The notes under the pieces are model-generated. The model had not been told where the DNA came from and ran no database searches. It saw only the letters and a list, made by a program, of their open reading frames with translations. The position numbers were made by a program, and so were the translations under genes. Positions 1 to 7,872 of a stretch of DNA of 11,739 nt are shown here, piece by piece; the first letter of the stretch is position 1, and each line of letters opens with the position of its first letter. Origin of the DNA: an uncultured Gammaproteobacteria bacterium (GTDB lineage Bacteria > Pseudomonadota > Gammaproteobacteria > SZUA-140); assembly GCA_945787585.1 (NCBI GenBank), contig CALZIG010000145.1, positions 1 to 11,739 on the forward strand, in the 5' to 3' direction.

Positions 1-102
1 AGCCGAAAAACGGTCTTAATCAGCCCATTTCTATAGCGAAATCGAATCTATTGGTCTTAGAGAGATGTTATGTCTTCGTACTAGCACAGTCTTTTACAGG
101 GT
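1..102. other. Left-edge non-coding stretch
   Basis: This short stretch lies downstream of the minus-strand CDF transporter gene. I see no start codon with a ribosome binding site, no convincing terminator hairpin and no RNA gene. One plus-strand frame is open from about base 3 to 140, but it has no recognisable protein and runs antisense into the transporter gene, so I do not call it. Confidence 0.5.
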
Positions 103-708
103 TTATTGAGATTTTGCTTTCTCTGCTTTAGCCTCCCGGATTATTTGAAGACCGCCGCGAATGACTATCATCGCGATAATTATTCCTATCAAAAGGTCAG
201 GCCAGGAAGCGCCCAGCCACGCCACTAACACGCCTCCGCCGATGACACCCAGGTTGGCAATGACATCGTTCCTGGAAAATAGCCAACTGGCCCGCATGTG
301 CACCTCGCCCTGGCGATGTTTATGAATCAGCATCAGGCAAATGCTATTGGCGATTAATGCGACAAAGCCAACCGCCATCATCATGAGTGATTCCGGCTCG
401 CTGCCGACAATCGTGCGGTGTACGATATCGAGCAAAACACCCAGCCCCAGCATCACCTGAAAAATACCACTGATGTGGGCCGCGTTTGCCTTGACCACAA
501 TGGATCGACCGACGGCATACAGACCAATCGCATAGACCGTGGCATCTGCGAGCATATCCAGCGAATCAGCAATCAGCGCAGTCGAGTCGCCGAAGATACC
601 GGCGATAATCTCAACGACAAACATCACACCGTTGATGGCCAACAGCAGAATTAATACGCGGCGCTGATCTCTCTCTTTAATTTCGATCTCGCAACCGCAG
701 CCTGACAT
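103..708 (-). CDS. Short CDF-family cation efflux protein (no C-terminal domain)
   Basis: A 201-residue integral membrane protein of the cation diffusion facilitator type, expected to export divalent metal from the cytoplasm across the inner membrane. It starts with MSGCGC and has about six hydrophobic segments. TM2 carries the metal-site pattern ADSLDMLAD (D51 and D55). In TM5 the usual HxxxD is FSRND, so D148 is kept while F144 sits where His normally is. The protein ends right after TM6, lacking the roughly 90-residue cytoplasmic domain of classical CDF proteins. From memory, such short CGC-starting forms occur in other metal-resistance loci, so this is probably a natural subfamily and not a truncation. 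The frame is open to 759, but the Met at 708 has a strong Shine-Dalgarno at the right distance. The metal is not determinable; Co, Zn or Cd would be typical. Confidence 0.85.
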   Translation of the reverse strand: MSGCGCEIEIKERDQRRVLILLLAINGVMFVVEIIAGIFGDSTALIADSLDMLADATVYAIGLYAVGRSIVVKANAAHISGIFQVMLGLGVLLDIVHRTIVGSEPESLMMMAVGFVALIANSICLMLIHKHRQGEVHMRASWLFSRNDVIANLGVIGGGVLVAWLGASWPDLLIGIIIAMIVIRGGLQIIREAKAEKAKSQ

Positions 709-713
709 CGCTA

Positions 714-723
714 CTCCGCCTCC
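714..723 (-). promoter_or_regulatory. Ribosome binding site that fixes the CDF start
   Basis: On the minus strand a GGAGG is followed by a second GGAG, then five bases (TAGCG) and ATG. The spacing favours the start at 708 over the in-frame ATG at 759, which has no comparable site. It also makes the protein begin with MSGCGC, as its relatives do. Confidence 0.7.
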
Positions 724-798
724 ATCTTGAATGCTTCGGACTAAACAGTCATCTGGCAACGCCCGTCTTCACGTAGGCAAGATGATCGCAGAATCGTT

Positions 799-1047
799 TT
801 AATCTGCATCATAGGTTCCATCCGGACCCGGTAATGCCTTTACAGTGAGAAGCGTGGGCCATTGAATCAGGAAGGCGATGATCACAGGAAAGAGCCCGAT
901 ATATTGCGGATGACCGACGTAGCCATAAATACTATTGGTAACCAGACCACCACACGCGGCTTGAGAAAGCTCAGCGCGAAAAATAGAAACAGCTCGATGT
1001 TAAAAGCACCCACACCTACATGCCATAGGCGCACCCAGCATCACCAT
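799..1047 (-). pseudogene. Broken membrane protein gene, methyltransferase-like motifs
   Basis: Minus-strand reading gives fragments in different frames. One fragment, around 1010-950, encodes a membrane segment including FNIELFLFFALSFLKP. A second, open from 999 to the stop at 799, encodes GLVTNSIYGYVGHPQYIGLF and then FLIQWPTLLT. The HPQY-(I)G plus QWPT combination resembles the C-terminal half of membrane-bound ICMT/PEMT-like methyltransferases, where it follows a LVTxGxYxxVRHPQY pattern. Here the Arg before His is Gly, and the protein ends early with ALPGPDGTYDAD. A possible original start, ATG at 1047, has AGGTGAGG nine bases upstream but runs into a stop after 15 codons. The simplest reading is a gene broken by frameshifts or an internal deletion. 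An alternative is a small two-helix membrane protein with one frameshift near base 903. Family assignment is tentative; brokenness is more certain. Confidence 0.45.
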
Positions 1048-1123
1048 GGGCTTATTACCTCACCTTTATAGTCAACAATTCAAACCTTTATCCCACGATT
1101 TTTTTCTGTCTCTTCTCTTTTCT

Positions 1124-1402
1124 TCACGGCGAGGTAGGCATGGCCGCCTCAGCGCTGGTCACCAAAACGAATAAGACACCGATACCGTTGTCACTGGTGT
1201 GTGTCACCCATCCTCGTAAACAGCATTCATTAGATAGTTCTATGTCCAGCATTCCTCCTTTTCTGATATCTGGAGTGACAACCTCGATATACATACCTTC
1301 GTTACTGAGATTTCGAACCTTACCCTGTAGGGTCAACCCCCGTCGGTTACGAATGACCGCATCCAGTAACACTTCCTTACGTTCACTACAACGATGTTCC
1401 AT
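1124..1402 (-). CDS. PilZ-domain protein (c-di-GMP binding)
   Basis: A 92-residue single-domain cytoplasmic protein. The two signature motifs for binding cyclic di-GMP in PilZ domains are present: RxxxR as R4-CSE-R8 at the N terminus, and (D/N)xSxxG as N31-L-S33-NE-G36. The beta-strand-like segments that follow (MYIEVV, MLDIELS, RGWVTHTSDNGIGVLFV) fit the PilZ barrel. A typical PilZ domain is about 100 residues, so the protein is complete with little else attached. The start is well supported by AAGGAGG eight bases upstream. It likely acts as a small effector or adaptor for c-di-GMP, but no partner is visible. It sits alone between a frameshifted gene and a remnant, so its link to metal efflux is only positional. 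The last residues (SAEAAMPTSP) lie outside the domain. Confidence 0.85.
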   Translation of the reverse strand: MEHRCSERKEVLLDAVIRNRRGLTLQGKVRNLSNEGMYIEVVTPDIRKGGMLDIELSNECCLRGWVTHTSDNGIGVLFVLVTSAEAAMPTSP

Positions 1403-1500
1403 GGTAAATGCCTCCTTCTTTTTTCAGACAGATGAACCATTTCAAACATGACTGCGTCCTACCTAATATAGGCCTCGCCATGCACAGCATATAGAGCAAA

Positions 1501-1706
1501 CTACCATCCTAAATGCGTATCTGCTCCTGTTATGCAGTCTGGTACACCACACTCTACTCTTTGTTTGCTCATACATAAAATCATTAATGCGAAACCCGTT
1601 GCAATCATCGATGAGAATAATAAACCAAAAGCGGGATAGAGCACCTCGGTCGTAATCGGCACACCCAACTTAAGTTTTTCAATTTAGAAACAAACGCCAT
1701 CAACAT
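1501..1706 (-). pseudogene. Small single-helix membrane protein gene, frameshifted
   Basis: An ATG at 1706 has a good ribosome binding site (AAAGGAG, nine bases upstream) and encodes MLMAFVSKL. After eight codons the convincing protein frame shifts. From 1680 a 59-codon stretch reads KLKLGVPITTEVLYPAFGLL, then a hydrophobic helix through IATGFALMILC, then a polar tail with two Cys and a stop at 1501. Joining the two parts needs one extra base near the run of five A at 1675-1679. This looks like a recent single-base frameshift, a sequencing error or, less likely, programmed slippage. The intact product would be about 68 residues with one transmembrane segment. I do not recognise the family. 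It lies downstream of the RND pump in the same direction and may be the tail of that operon. Confidence 0.45.
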
Positions 1707-1982
1707 CGTTGTTGTCTCCTTTATCAGCCAAACGAAACGCCTGAGTACATTGTTTCCTGCGCTCATTCATCGATTAAAGACTATCCTCTCCAGCCCATTC
1801 AACCGGTGCTTTCTTGAAGACTTTAGTTAACGTCGTGATTTTTATGTTTCATTCCAGATGCATGATAACTATCACCATCAGCATGACTACCCGATACCCA
1901 TAACGAGTGGCTACCGCTAACGGCACGACGAAACTGATTGCTGTTACAGGTTGTGTTACTTTAGTCATTGCTTAGTCTGTAG
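1707..1982. other. Gap downstream of the pump gene, no confident gene
   Basis: This stretch separates the pump stop codon from the frameshifted small gene. On the minus strand an ATG at 1968, 14 bases past the pump stop, opens a 39-codon frame ending at 1849. It encodes a hydrophobic C-terminal part (VVMLMVIVIMHLE). The same frame resumes after its TGA for about 18 codons (VFKKAPVEWAGEDSL). There is no good Shine-Dalgarno for either. It could be another decayed small reading frame, or chance. I see no terminator hairpin directly after the pump gene. Confidence 0.35.
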
Positions 1983-4900
1983 TTACAAAGGCCGCTTATA
2001 TCTCTCCTGTAGTTGCAGCACTACGCCGTAAATCACGGGCAGTACCAATAGGCATAGCAGTGTGACGGTGACCATTCCGCCAACCATTGGCGCGGCAATA
2101 CGCTGCATCACTTCGGAGCCAGTACCTGTGCCCCACATAATCGGCAGCAGTCCCGCGATGATTGCGGTAGCCGTCATCGCGATGGGACGCACACGTTCTG
2201 AGGTGCCGCGGTGCACCGCATCCATAATCTCTGTAGTCTTTAAACGCTCGCCTTTGTCGCGGCGACGGCTGGCGATTTCCTGATCGATAAAGGTCAGCAC
2301 CAGTACGCCGATCTCGGCGGCGACACCTGCCAGTGCAATAAAACCGACGACGACCGCAACCGAAAGATTAAAGCCCAATAAATAGATCAACCAGAATCCG
2401 CCAATCAAGCCAAATGGAATGGAGAGCATCACCACTAGCGGCGCGGTGATATTGCGGAAGTTAAAATAGAGCAACAGCAAGATCACCAGCAGCGTGGCGG
2501 GCACCACAATCCGCAAGCGCTCGGCTGCCCGTTCCATATATTCAAACTGACCGGACCAGACCAGATTATAGCCCGGCGGAATCTTGACCTGATTGGCGAC
2601 CACTTCTTTGGCCTGCGCGACATAACCGCCGATGTCCGATGTTTTGATATCGACATAGACCCACGCGTTGGGACGTGAGTTTTCACTCTTGATACCCGGC
2701 GGGCCGCGACGCAGTTGCAGCTCGGCGACCAGCGATAGCGGGATTTGCGCGCCGGTGGGAGTCGGGATCAGCACACGCTTGAGACTGTCGAGGTTGTCAC
2801 GCAACTCGCGCGGATAGCGCAGGCTGATCGGATAACGTTCCAGCCCTTCCACCGTCTGCGTAACATTCATGCCGCCGATGGCGGTCTGGATTACATCCTG
2901 CACATCGCCAGTGGTGAGGCCATAGCGCGACGCCTCGGCACGGTTAATGTCGAAGTCGAGGTAATAGCCCCCCGCTGCCTTATCGGCAAACACAGAGAGC
3001 GTATCGGGCAGTGGTTTCAAAGCTTGCTCAATATCGTTACCCACCTTCTCCAACACATTCAGATCCGGCCCACTGACCTTGATACCGATGGGCGTCTTGA
3101 TGCCGGTGGAGAGCATGTCGATGCGTGTTTTGATCGGCATGGTCCAGGCGTTGGCGAGTCCCGGAAACTTGATTGCGGCATCCATCTCATTCATCAACTG
3201 CTTGACGGTCTTTCCTGGGTCCGGCCACTCCGCTTTGGGTTTGAGTCGCACCGTCGTTTCGAGCATCGACAAAGGTGCCGGATCGGTCGCGGTTTCGGCA
3301 CGCCCTACTTTGCCAAAGACACTCTGTACTTCGGGAAAGGTCTTGATGATCTTATCCGTCTGTTGCAGTAGCTCCTTCGCCTTGGTAATCGAGACCCCGG
3401 GATAAGTGGTCGGCATATAGAGGATGTCACCTTCGTTCAGTGGCGGCATGAATTCACTGCCGAGTTTACTCAACGGGTAAAAGGTTGCGGCCAATAAAAT
3501 CAGCGCCAACCCCAGCGTCAACCAGTGCCAGCGAATAGCAAAATTGAGTGACGGCACATGAATGAAGTGAAGCAAACGATTCAACGGATTCTTCGTTTCG
3601 GCGGGGATCTTGCCGCGAATAAAATAGCCCATCAGCACCGGCACCAGCGTGATCGCTAATAGCGCGGCCGCCGCCATCGCATAGGTTTTGGTAAACGCTA
3701 ACGGTGAAAACAGTCGCCCTTCCTGTGCCTGCAACGTAAACACCGGCAGAAATGAGACGGTGATAATCAGCAGTGAAAAAAACAGCGCGGGCCCGACCTC
3801 ACGAGACGCCTCGGTGACTGCATGCCAGCGCTCCATTGAGGTCAGCGCGCGCGCCTTCTCGGTGACCATGCGCTCCAGATGTTTGTGGGCATTCTCGATC
3901 ATCACGATCGCGCCATCGACCATCGCGCCGATCGCAATCGCAATCCCACCGAGGGACATGATGTTGGCATTGATCCCCTGCCACTTCATAATCGTAAAGG
4001 CGAGCAGAATACCGATCGGCAGCGAGATGATCGCGACTAACGCTGAACGGGCGTGCAGCAGAAACAGGATACAGATAATGCTGACGACGATGATCTCTTC
4101 GATCAGTTTCTTTTTAAGATTTTCCACCGCGCGCGTAATCAGATCGCCACGGTCATAGACCGGTACGATCTCCACGCCTTCGGGAAGGCCCGCTTTGAGT
4201 GATGCCAATTTTGCACGTACCCGTTCGATCACCGCCATCGCATTTTCACCGTAACGCATAATCACGACACCGCCGGCCACTTCGCCTTCACCATCGAGTT
4301 CCGCGACACCACGGCGTAACTCCGGCCCGAGGTGTACGTGCGCCACATCCTGTAGTCGAATCGGCGTGCCGTTATCATCCACGCCAACCGGGATGACATT
4401 GAGGTCTTCGATAGACTGGATATACCCGAGGCCGCGCACCATGTATTCGGTCTCGGCCATCTCCACCAGCTTGCCACCGACATCGCTATTGGAACGCTGA
4501 ATGGCATACTTCACTTTCGACAGTGGAATGTTGTAGGCCAACAGCGCGTTGGGATCGACCTCTACCTGATACTGTTTGACGTAGCCACCCACCGAAGCGA
4601 CCTCGGAGACCCCTGCGACCGTCTGCAACGGATAACGCAGGTACCAGTCCTGAATCGAGCGCAGTTGCGCCAGGTCATGTTTGCCGCTTCTGTCCACCAG
4701 TGCATATTCGTAGACCCAGCCGACGCCGGTGGCATCCGGCCCCAGGGACGGCGTCACACCATTCGGTAAACGGCTACTGACATAGTTGAGATACTCCAGC
4801 ACCCGCGAACGCGCCCAGTACATATCGGTGCCATCTTCAAAGATGATGTAAACGAACGAGAAACCAAAGAAGGAGTAGCCGCGCACCACCTTCGCGCTCG

Positions 4901-5129
4901 GCACGGCCAGCATCGCCGTGGTCAGTGGATAGGTGACCTGATCTTCCACCACCTGCGGTGCCTGTCCGGGGTATTCGGTAAAGACGATCACCTGTACATC
5001 GGAGAGATCAGGGATCGCATCCAGCGGTGTGTTTTTCATTGACCACAGTCCTGCCGCTACCGCAATCACGGTAGCGACGATGACCAGAAAGCGGTTACGC
5101 AATGAGGCGTTGATGATACTAGTGATCAT
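1983..5129 (-). CDS. cusA: CusA-type Cu(I)/Ag(I) RND efflux pump
   Basis: A 1048-residue inner-membrane RND transporter of the heavy-metal family, the same length class as E. coli CusA (1047). It takes Cu(I)/Ag(I) from the periplasm or cytoplasm and passes it to the outer-membrane channel, driven by protons. Two halves are visible: TM1 at 14-30, a periplasmic loop, TM2-6 at about 340-500, TM7 near 537-553, a second loop, and TM8-12 at about 873-1040. The three substrate methionines of CusA are conserved: M572 (LLYMP-like context), M622 (PLSMLETT) and M672 (RIDMLSTGIK). Of the proton-relay residues, D405 (GAMVDGAIVM) and E939 (GVAAEIGV) are present, but the CusA Lys984 position is Ile983 (RVRPIAMT). 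The start overlaps the adaptor stop by 11 bases, with GGAAGAG upstream, so translation is probably coupled. Confidence 0.95.
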   Translation of the reverse strand: MITSIINASLRNRFLVIVATVIAVAAGLWSMKNTPLDAIPDLSDVQVIVFTEYPGQAPQVVEDQVTYPLTTAMLAVPSAKVVRGYSFFGFSFVYIIFEDGTDMYWARSRVLEYLNYVSSRLPNGVTPSLGPDATGVGWVYEYALVDRSGKHDLAQLRSIQDWYLRYPLQTVAGVSEVASVGGYVKQYQVEVDPNALLAYNIPLSKVKYAIQRSNSDVGGKLVEMAETEYMVRGLGYIQSIEDLNVIPVGVDDNGTPIRLQDVAHVHLGPELRRGVAELDGEGEVAGGVVIMRYGENAMAVIERVRAKLASLKAGLPEGVEIVPVYDRGDLITRAVENLKKKLIEEIIVVSIICILFLLHARSALVAIISLPIGILLAFTIMKWQGINANIMSLGGIAIAIGAMVDGAIVMIENAHKHLERMVTEKARALTSMERWHAVTEASREVGPALFFSLLIITVSFLPVFTLQAQEGRLFSPLAFTKTYAMAAAALLAITLVPVLMGYFIRGKIPAETKNPLNRLLHFIHVPSLNFAIRWHWLTLGLALILLAATFYPLSKLGSEFMPPLNEGDILYMPTTYPGVSITKAKELLQQTDKIIKTFPEVQSVFGKVGRAETATDPAPLSMLETTVRLKPKAEWPDPGKTVKQLMNEMDAAIKFPGLANAWTMPIKTRIDMLSTGIKTPIGIKVSGPDLNVLEKVGNDIEQALKPLPDTLSVFADKAAGGYYLDFDINRAEASRYGLTTGDVQDVIQTAIGGMNVTQTVEGLERYPISLRYPRELRDNLDSLKRVLIPTPTGAQIPLSLVAELQLRRGPPGIKSENSRPNAWVYVDIKTSDIGGYVAQAKEVVANQVKIPPGYNLVWSGQFEYMERAAERLRIVVPATLLVILLLLYFNFRNITAPLVVMLSIPFGLIGGFWLIYLLGFNLSVAVVVGFIALAGVAAEIGVLVLTFIDQEIASRRRDKGERLKTTEIMDAVHRGTSERVRPIAMTATAIIAGLLPIMWGTGTGSEVMQRIAAPMVGGMVTVTLLCLLVLPVIYGVVLQLQERYKRPL

Positions 5130-6555
5130 GACTGCTCTCTTCCATGCTCATGTCATCCATATCCATCTCTGACATTTCCGCTGACGTGGCAGCCGCTTTT
5201 CCAGTGCCCGGCTCCATCTTCATACCATCCATCGCCATGCCTTCCATCGACATATCGCTCTTACTATTCATGTTCGCGTCGCCGTTTTGCGTCATCGCCT
5301 TCATCATCTTGGCAGTCGCTTCGCGCAGTTTGGATTCAGAGTCGATCAGGAACTGGCTCGATGTCACGACCTGCTCGCCGGCGTTAACCCCCGACAGAAT
5401 CTGCGTCCATCCCTCGGCACTCACACCGAGTTTCACATCACGCGGTTCAAACTTGCCCGGTGCGCGCACCACAAACAGCTGCTCACGGCTGCCTGAACGG
5501 ACGATCGCTTCGCTCGGCACCACTACCGCACTCTTCTGCGGATCAACATAGAGGGTCACGTTGGCAAACATGCCCGGTTTAAGCGACAGATCCGCGTTAT
5601 CAAATTCCAGCCGCACCTGTACGGCGCGGCTCTTGCGGTTCAATATCGGATGGATAAACGCAACCTTACCCTGATAGGTTCGACCCGGCTCGGCACGCAC
5701 GCGCATCTCGGCGCGGTCACCCAGCTTCAACCAGCTCAACTCATCTTCGAATACATCGACATTGACCCAGATTCGGCTGAGATCCGCGAGCAGATAAAGC
5801 TCGTCCTTGGGTGTCACGTATTGTCCTTTGCGTGCGCCGATATTCATCACCTGGCCTTCAAAAGGGGAATGAATATGGAGCTGCTTTTTGATCTTGCGGC
5901 TCTTTTCCAGCTCCTTGATCTGGTGCGCGGGCACATCGAACAACAACAGACGTTCACGGGCACTTTCCACAATCATGCGGGAACTCTTTTTCATTTGCGC
6001 CGCACCGCTGTCTCGCACGGCCTCCCAGTTATTGAGCGCGACCAGATATTCCTGTTGCGCCGCCACCAGCTCAGGCGAATAGATGCCGAGCAGGATAGTG
6101 TCGTGGTTCACCTTAGTACCGGTCTCTTCGATCATCAAGGATTCAATCCAGCCGGAGGTCTTGGGGTGTAGCCGTGCCAGACGCGCCTCATTAAAATCAA
6201 CCCGCCCCAGACCATTCAGCGTACGCGACAGATCACGGCGCTGCGCTTTAACCGTGCGCACGCCGATGTTCTGCACCGTCACCGGATCGATCGACACGGT
6301 CCCGGGCGCTTCATCACCGCTGCCACCATCGGCATAGACCGGCAGATAATCCATCCCCATATCATCCTTTGTAAACACTGGCGAGGTGATTGCAGGATTC
6401 ATCGGATTGCGCCAGAACAGTACATCCTGATCAGACGATGTGCTTTCCATCTGATCCATCACCACTGGAGACATGGAACCCGCAAGGAAATAACCCGCGC
6501 CAGCGCCAATACCCAGCGCAGTCACAACCACAACGATAACAGCACCTTTATTCAT
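5119..6555 (-). CDS. cusB: CusB-type periplasmic adaptor with Met-rich tail
   Basis: A 478-residue membrane-fusion (adaptor) protein linking the RND pump to the outer-membrane channel and delivering metal to the pump. Residues 4-26 form an N-terminal anchor or signal segment. Residues 47-74 are a heavy-metal-binding segment of CusB type, with M52, M66 and M68 matching the three metal-binding methionines of E. coli CusB. Lipoyl-like and helical-hairpin regions follow at about 125-240, then the beta-barrel and membrane-proximal parts to about 415. The C terminus is unusual: residues 417-478 hold 15 Met, in patterns such as MSMEGMAMDGMKM and MSEMDMDDMSM, and end in HDH. E. coli CusB has no such tail. 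The frame is open upstream to 6612, but the ATG at 6555 has GAGGAG seven bases away and gives a proper membrane anchor. It overlaps the outer-membrane gene by 8 bases. Confidence 0.93.
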   Translation of the reverse strand: MNKGAVIVVVVTALGIGAGAGYFLAGSMSPVVMDQMESTSSDQDVLFWRNPMNPAITSPVFTKDDMGMDYLPVYADGGSGDEAPGTVSIDPVTVQNIGVRTVKAQRRDLSRTLNGLGRVDFNEARLARLHPKTSGWIESLMIEETGTKVNHDTILLGIYSPELVAAQQEYLVALNNWEAVRDSGAAQMKKSSRMIVESARERLLLFDVPAHQIKELEKSRKIKKQLHIHSPFEGQVMNIGARKGQYVTPKDELYLLADLSRIWVNVDVFEDELSWLKLGDRAEMRVRAEPGRTYQGKVAFIHPILNRKSRAVQVRLEFDNADLSLKPGMFANVTLYVDPQKSAVVVPSEAIVRSGSREQLFVVRAPGKFEPRDVKLGVSAEGWTQILSGVNAGEQVVTSSQFLIDSESKLREATAKMMKAMTQNGDANMNSKSDMSMEGMAMDGMKMEPGTGKAAATSAEMSEMDMDDMSMEESSHDH

Positions 6556-7858
6556 AAATCTTCTCCTCGCCCACAGCAGCAACCGAGCGTGCCAACGCCT
6601 GATTGGCAGCACTCACGGCACTCCAGTATTGTGTTTCATAATCGTAAAGTATGGTCTGGCTACGAATCAGATTAAGAAAATCGATATTACCCACCTGATA
6701 CCCGGCCAACATCGCATCCACCGTCTGGCGGGCCTGCGGAATAATCTCATCTTTGAACAGGAGTGCCTGTTCACCCGCACGCCGATAGTCGGTCATCGCC
6801 TGTTGCACATCCAGCGCAATCTGGTTGTGTTGCGCTTGTAGCCAGTATTTTTGTTGCAGCCATTCAGCATTACGCTGATCCACTGCGCGATCCTGTTTAC
6901 TGCCGGTATAGAGCGGTAACGACATACTGAACATCACCGAACCAAAGTCGGCACGGCTGCTGCCATCCGGATTACTACCGCTGCGCAGGCCGTATGCGGT
7001 GCCCAGTGTAAAGTCGGGTGAGTAATCTTTTTTCGCCAGATCGATCCGACTGCGCGCGGCATCCAGCCGTTCACGCTGCGCGGTGAGGGTCGGATGCCTT
7101 TCGGTGGCTCGTTGTTGGAGTGACACTGCACTCATCAATACAGGCAGACTTTCATCGACAGCGGCAGGGAGCTCAACGGGTTGATCCGGCGGGTAATCGA
7201 GCAGCACATTCAAACGCGCCGCCTCATTTTCACGGCTATTCTGGATTCGAATAGTGTTGTCACGCAGCTTGGAGAGTTCCAGTTGCGCCAGCAAGATATC
7301 CTGTTGCAGCCCCCGCCCCACTTGATAACGTGTTTCTGCGACGTTGACAAACTGCTCCAGCAGAATCTGATTACGCGCAATGACCTCCAGCGCACGGTCG
7401 AGATAGAAGAGGTTCCACCACACCGTTTTAACATCGCGTACCAGCAACAGCCGCCGCTCCTCCACCTCCGCGCCTGCCGCGCTCGCCTCCCGGCTTGCTG
7501 CCTGAGCGCGCAATGCCAGCTTGCCCGGGTAGGGCAGCGGCTGAGTGAAGGCGACCTGAAATTGTGTCATCGCTTCCTGAGTAAAGGAAAAGCTGTCTAG
7601 CGGAATATTAAGCAGGTTGATCGATAAACTCGGATCGGGCAGTGCGTCGAGCTGCTGCGGAATTTCGGCCAACGCCTTCGCCCGCGCATCTAACGCCGCC
7701 AGTCCCGGATTGGCGGACACGGCCACATTCACCGCGTCGTGTACTGACAGCGGCGCCGCTTGCACTGCGGTTGCGCAGCCCCACCAGCCTGCAACTAATA
7801 ACAGGCCAGCTAATGAAACGAAATCAATTCGAGTTCGCGCTCGGCGTTGATCATACAT
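6548..7858 (-). CDS. cusC: TolC-family outer-membrane factor of the efflux pump
   Basis: A 436-residue outer-membrane channel protein that forms the exit duct of the tripartite metal pump. Residues 1-34 look like a signal peptide, with likely cleavage after VQA (34). A Cys at 28 is preceded by WWG, which is not a lipobox, so unlike E. coli CusC it is probably not a lipoprotein. The mature part has the two-fold outer-membrane-efflux repeat: ETRYQVGRGLQQDILLAQLE at about 175-194 mirrors GYQVGNIDFLNLIRSQTIL at about 386-404, each within long helical heptad regions. The start is supported by GAGGAG just upstream. It is the first gene of the three-gene efflux operon, and its stop overlaps the adaptor start. 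The gene symbol rests on the partner genes; CzcC-like naming would also be defensible. Confidence 0.9.
   Translation of the reverse strand: MYDQRRARTRIDFVSLAGLLLVAGWWGCATAVQAAPLSVHDAVNVAVSANPGLAALDARAKALAEIPQQLDALPDPSLSINLLNIPLDSFSFTQEAMTQFQVAFTQPLPYPGKLALRAQAASREASAAGAEVEERRLLLVRDVKTVWWNLFYLDRALEVIARNQILLEQFVNVAETRYQVGRGLQQDILLAQLELSKLRDNTIRIQNSRENEAARLNVLLDYPPDQPVELPAAVDESLPVLMSAVSLQQRATERHPTLTAQRERLDAARSRIDLAKKDYSPDFTLGTAYGLRSGSNPDGSSRADFGSVMFSMSLPLYTGSKQDRAVDQRNAEWLQQKYWLQAQHNQIALDVQQAMTDYRRAGEQALLFKDEIIPQARQTVDAMLAGYQVGNIDFLNLIRSQTILYDYETQYWSAVSAANQALARSVAAVGEEKIYE
6563..6568 (-). promoter_or_regulatory. Ribosome binding site inside the outer-membrane factor gene
   Basis: GAGGAG on the minus strand lies seven bases before the ATG at 6555 and within the last codons of the upstream gene. 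It decides the adaptor start in favour of MNKGAV, over the frame-open start 57 bases upstream, and indicates translational coupling. Confidence 0.7.
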
Positions 7859-7872
7859 AACTCACTCCTCGA

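Noticed and set aside
709-759. Upstream in-frame ATG at 759 for the CDF gene
   Set aside because: It has no good ribosome binding site, and the added 17 residues are not like the start of related proteins, while the ATG at 708 has an ideal site.
1849-1968. Minus-strand 39-codon frame just after the pump stop
   Set aside because: It has a hydrophobic end but no Shine-Dalgarno and no recognised family; too short to call without homologues.
2745-3371. Long plus-strand open frame (208 codons) antisense to the pump gene
   Set aside because: It overlaps a fully conserved CusA coding region, has no recognisable domain, and is explained by the codon pattern of the opposite strand.
3688-4158. Plus-strand open frame of 156 codons
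   Set aside because: Antisense to the conserved transmembrane core of the pump; composition is rich in Ser/Ile/Arg as expected for a shadow frame.
5650-6171. Plus-strand open frame of 173 codons
   Set aside because: Lies opposite the adaptor gene, whose protein is clearly conserved; no ribosome binding site or domain.
7181-7600. Plus-strand open frame of 139 codons
   Set aside because: Opposite the outer-membrane factor gene; no family features.
7772-7777. Possible lipobox Cys (C28) in the outer-membrane factor
   Set aside because: The residues before it are WWG, which does not fit the lipobox consensus, and a good signal peptidase I site (VQA) follows.
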